Shown here piece by piece: positions 21,944-22,925 of a DNA stretch of 22,925 nt; positions within the stretch are counted from its first letter, which is position 1, and each line of letters starts with the position of its first letter. Origin of the DNA: Arthrobacter sp. Lineage in GTDB: Bacteria > Actinomycetota > Actinomycetes > Actinomycetales > Micrococcaceae. The stretch lies in the NCBI GenBank assembly GCA_030146405.1, contig JASLBS010000101.1, positions 1 through 22,925 of the forward strand, written 5' to 3'. Below the pieces are notes generated by a model. The model made no database searches and had not been told where the DNA came from. It saw only the letters and a list, made by a program, of their open reading frames with translations. The translations under genes and the position numbers were made by a program.

Positions 21944-21960
21944 CCGGATCAGGGATCCGG
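21944..21960. repeat. Inverted repeat in the VIT transporter leader
   Basis: CCGGATC (21944-21950) and GATCCGG (21954-21960) form a perfect 7-bp inverted repeat around AGG. It falls about 20-35 bases inside the transcript predicted from CATACT at 21986-21991, where a repressor dimer or a leader stem could act. Confidence 0.4.
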
Positions 21961-22132
21961 TGGATTGCCGGGCGTCGGTGACGCCAGTATGTCGACAGGC
22001 CGCGCGCCCTTCCCGGACGCTGAGCTACTCCCCTTCAGCCGTCCAGTGTACCGGACGCGGTCGTCCTGCGACGCCTGCGGGTGCTCCGGTGACCCAGGGG
22101 TGCCCGGCTTCCGTGGTTCGGAGCAGTGGCGA

Positions 22133-22138
22133 TACAGT
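22133..22138 (+). promoter_or_regulatory. Possible -10 element of the acyl-CoA ligase gene
   Basis: TACAGT fits TAnnnT. The transcript would start near 22145, close to the AGGAAG ribosome site at 22152-22157. Confidence 0.35.
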
Positions 22139-22164
22139 TCAACCGGACAACAGGAAGCAGGCTT

Positions 22165-22925
22165 ATGGATCTGGCAGCCCGACCGTGGGTGACCAACTAC
22201 GCCGCGGGGGTCCCGAGGGACTTCGAGGTCCCCCCGGGAACCCTCGCCGATCTCCTCGACACCTCCGTGCGTACGCACGGCCCTGCCACGGCGCTCGAGT
22301 TCTTCGGGGTGGGTACCACCTACCGGGAGTTCGGGGCTGCCGTCGCGCGCGCCGCGGAGGGCCTGCGAGGGCTGGGGGTGGGAGCCGGTGACCGCGTGGC
22401 GATCGTCCTGCCGAACTGCCCGCAGCACGTGGTCGCGTTCTACGCGGTGCTCCGTCTCGGGGCGATCGTGGTGGAGCACAACCCCCTGTACACCGACCGC
22501 GAGCTGCGGCACCAGTTCGAGGACCACGGGGCGAAGGTGGCGATCGTCTGGGACAAGGTGGCGCCCAGGGTCCAGCGGCTCCCGCAGGACATCCCCGTGA
22601 CCGCGATCGTGACGGTGGACCTCGTCGGAGCCATGCCCGCGGTGAAGCGTCTGGCGCTGCGGCTTCCCGTGCGTCGGGCCCGCGACGCGAGGTCCGCCCT
22701 GACCACGACGGAGAAGCTCACGGGACCGCGCAGGGTGACGCGGTGGCGCTACCTCCTCCGGTCCCGCCCGCTCTCCTCCGCACACCGGCGTCCGGCCCCG
22801 GAGGACACCGCCGTCCTGCAGTACACGAGCGGTACCACGGGCACGCCGAAGGGCGCGGTCCTGACGCACCGGAATCTGCTCGCCAATGCCGCGCAGGGCC
22901 GGGCTTGGGTAGTACCCAAGCCCGG
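22165..22925 (+). CDS. AMP-dependent acyl-CoA ligase (FadD-like), N-terminal part (3' end outside window)
   Basis: The frame is open from ATG 22165 to the window end (253 codons). It begins MDLAARPWVTNYAAGVP and has the ANL-superfamily N-terminal domain: TYREFGAAVARAAEGLRGLGV, GDRVAIVLPNCPQHVVAFYA, LRLGAIVVEHNPLYTDREL, and the phosphate-binding A3 motif YTSGTTGTPKG (220-230), followed by LTHRNLLANAAQG. The AGGAAG ribosome site is at 22152-22157. The NPLYTDREL segment fits long-chain fatty-acid CoA ligases, which activate fatty acids by adenylation then CoA transfer; substrate length is not readable. The final nine visible residues (AWVVPKPG region) coincide with a perfect inverted repeat at the sequence end and may be an assembly artefact, so the last 13 or so bases should not be trusted. 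Confidence 0.9.
   Translation, partial: MDLAARPWVTNYAAGVPRDFEVPPGTLADLLDTSVRTHGPATALEFFGVGTTYREFGAAVARAAEGLRGLGVGAGDRVAIVLPNCPQHVVAFYAVLRLGAIVVEHNPLYTDRELRHQFEDHGAKVAIVWDKVAPRVQRLPQDIPVTAIVTVDLVGAMPAVKRLALRLPVRRARDARSALTTTEKLTGPRRVTRWRYLLRSRPLSSAHRRPAPEDTAVLQYTSGTTGTPKGAVLTHRNLLANAAQGRAWVVPKP
22899..22925. repeat. 27-base inverted repeat ending at the last base of the window
   Basis: CCGGGCTTGGGTA (22899-22911) is followed by one G and then its exact reverse complement (22913-22925). It lies inside the ligase coding frame and ends exactly at the window edge. Confidence 0.9.

Larger units (their letters stand above)
21842..22164. other. Divergent intergenic region between the VIT transporter and the acyl-CoA ligase
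   Basis: 323 bases without a convincing gene. On the minus strand, two -10-like hexamers (TACACT at 22045-22050, CATACT at 21986-21991) could start the transporter transcript; a perfect inverted repeat lies downstream at 21944-21960. On the plus strand TACAGT (22133-22138) precedes the ligase gene. I see no riboswitch that I recognise, no tRNA and no repeat family. Confidence 0.6.

Overview
This window is high-GC bacterial chromosome, most likely from an actinobacterium of the Micrococcaceae (Arthrobacter-like). The basis is the pcrA-sucC-sucD gene order, the HNH-mobA and fdhF/fdhD arrangement, the strong GC-biased codon use, the GTG/TTG starts, and several starts that sit directly behind a -10-like hexamer, as in leaderless actinobacterial genes. 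No phage, transposase, CRISPR array or recognisable defence island is present; coding density and codon style look uniform throughout. The family assignment rests on recalled family resemblance, not on a search.

Layout. (1) 1-306: the 3' end of an NlpC/P60 cell-wall peptidase, closed by a strong hairpin. (2) 597-3282: a tightly coupled operon of an HNH endonuclease, mobA, a DUF6457 small protein and moeA, that is, late molybdenum-cofactor synthesis. (3) 3355-6598: a molybdopterin oxidoreductase of the FdhF/YdeP type on the minus strand, divergent from fdhD. Regions 2 and 3 together look like a molybdoenzyme module: cofactor maturation, a candidate client enzyme, and its sulfuration factor. 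(4) 6609-8887, minus: a complete FliY/YecS/YecC-like (cystine-type) ABC importer. (5) 9141-11048, plus: an ABC exporter, convergent with (6) a Nudix hydrolase. Behind the Nudix gene on the minus strand lie tRNA-Arg(CCU) and a four-helix membrane protein of unknown function (11665-12300). (7) 12449-14014: an AGCS sodium:alanine/glycine symporter. (8) 14136-18877: the pcrA helicase, then the TCA-cycle genes sucC and sucD. (9) 19120-20741: a zinc-dependent alcohol dehydrogenase and a SRPBCC protein, convergent with (10) a VIT1/CCC1 metal transporter carrying an N-terminal ferritin-like domain. (11) 22165-end: the 5' part of an acyl-CoA ligase, cut by the window end.

Nearly every operon end is marked by a near-perfect hairpin. 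The genes are mostly ordinary core and metabolic genes. The observations most worth a second look are a perfect 27-bp inverted repeat at the very last bases of the window (possible assembly fold-back inside the ligase gene), the DUF6457 protein between mobA and moeA, the coupling of an HNH nuclease to mobA, the undetermined substrate of the FdhF/YdeP enzyme, a set of leaderless-looking starts, and a leader hairpin before sucC. I did not find a clearly new multi-gene system.
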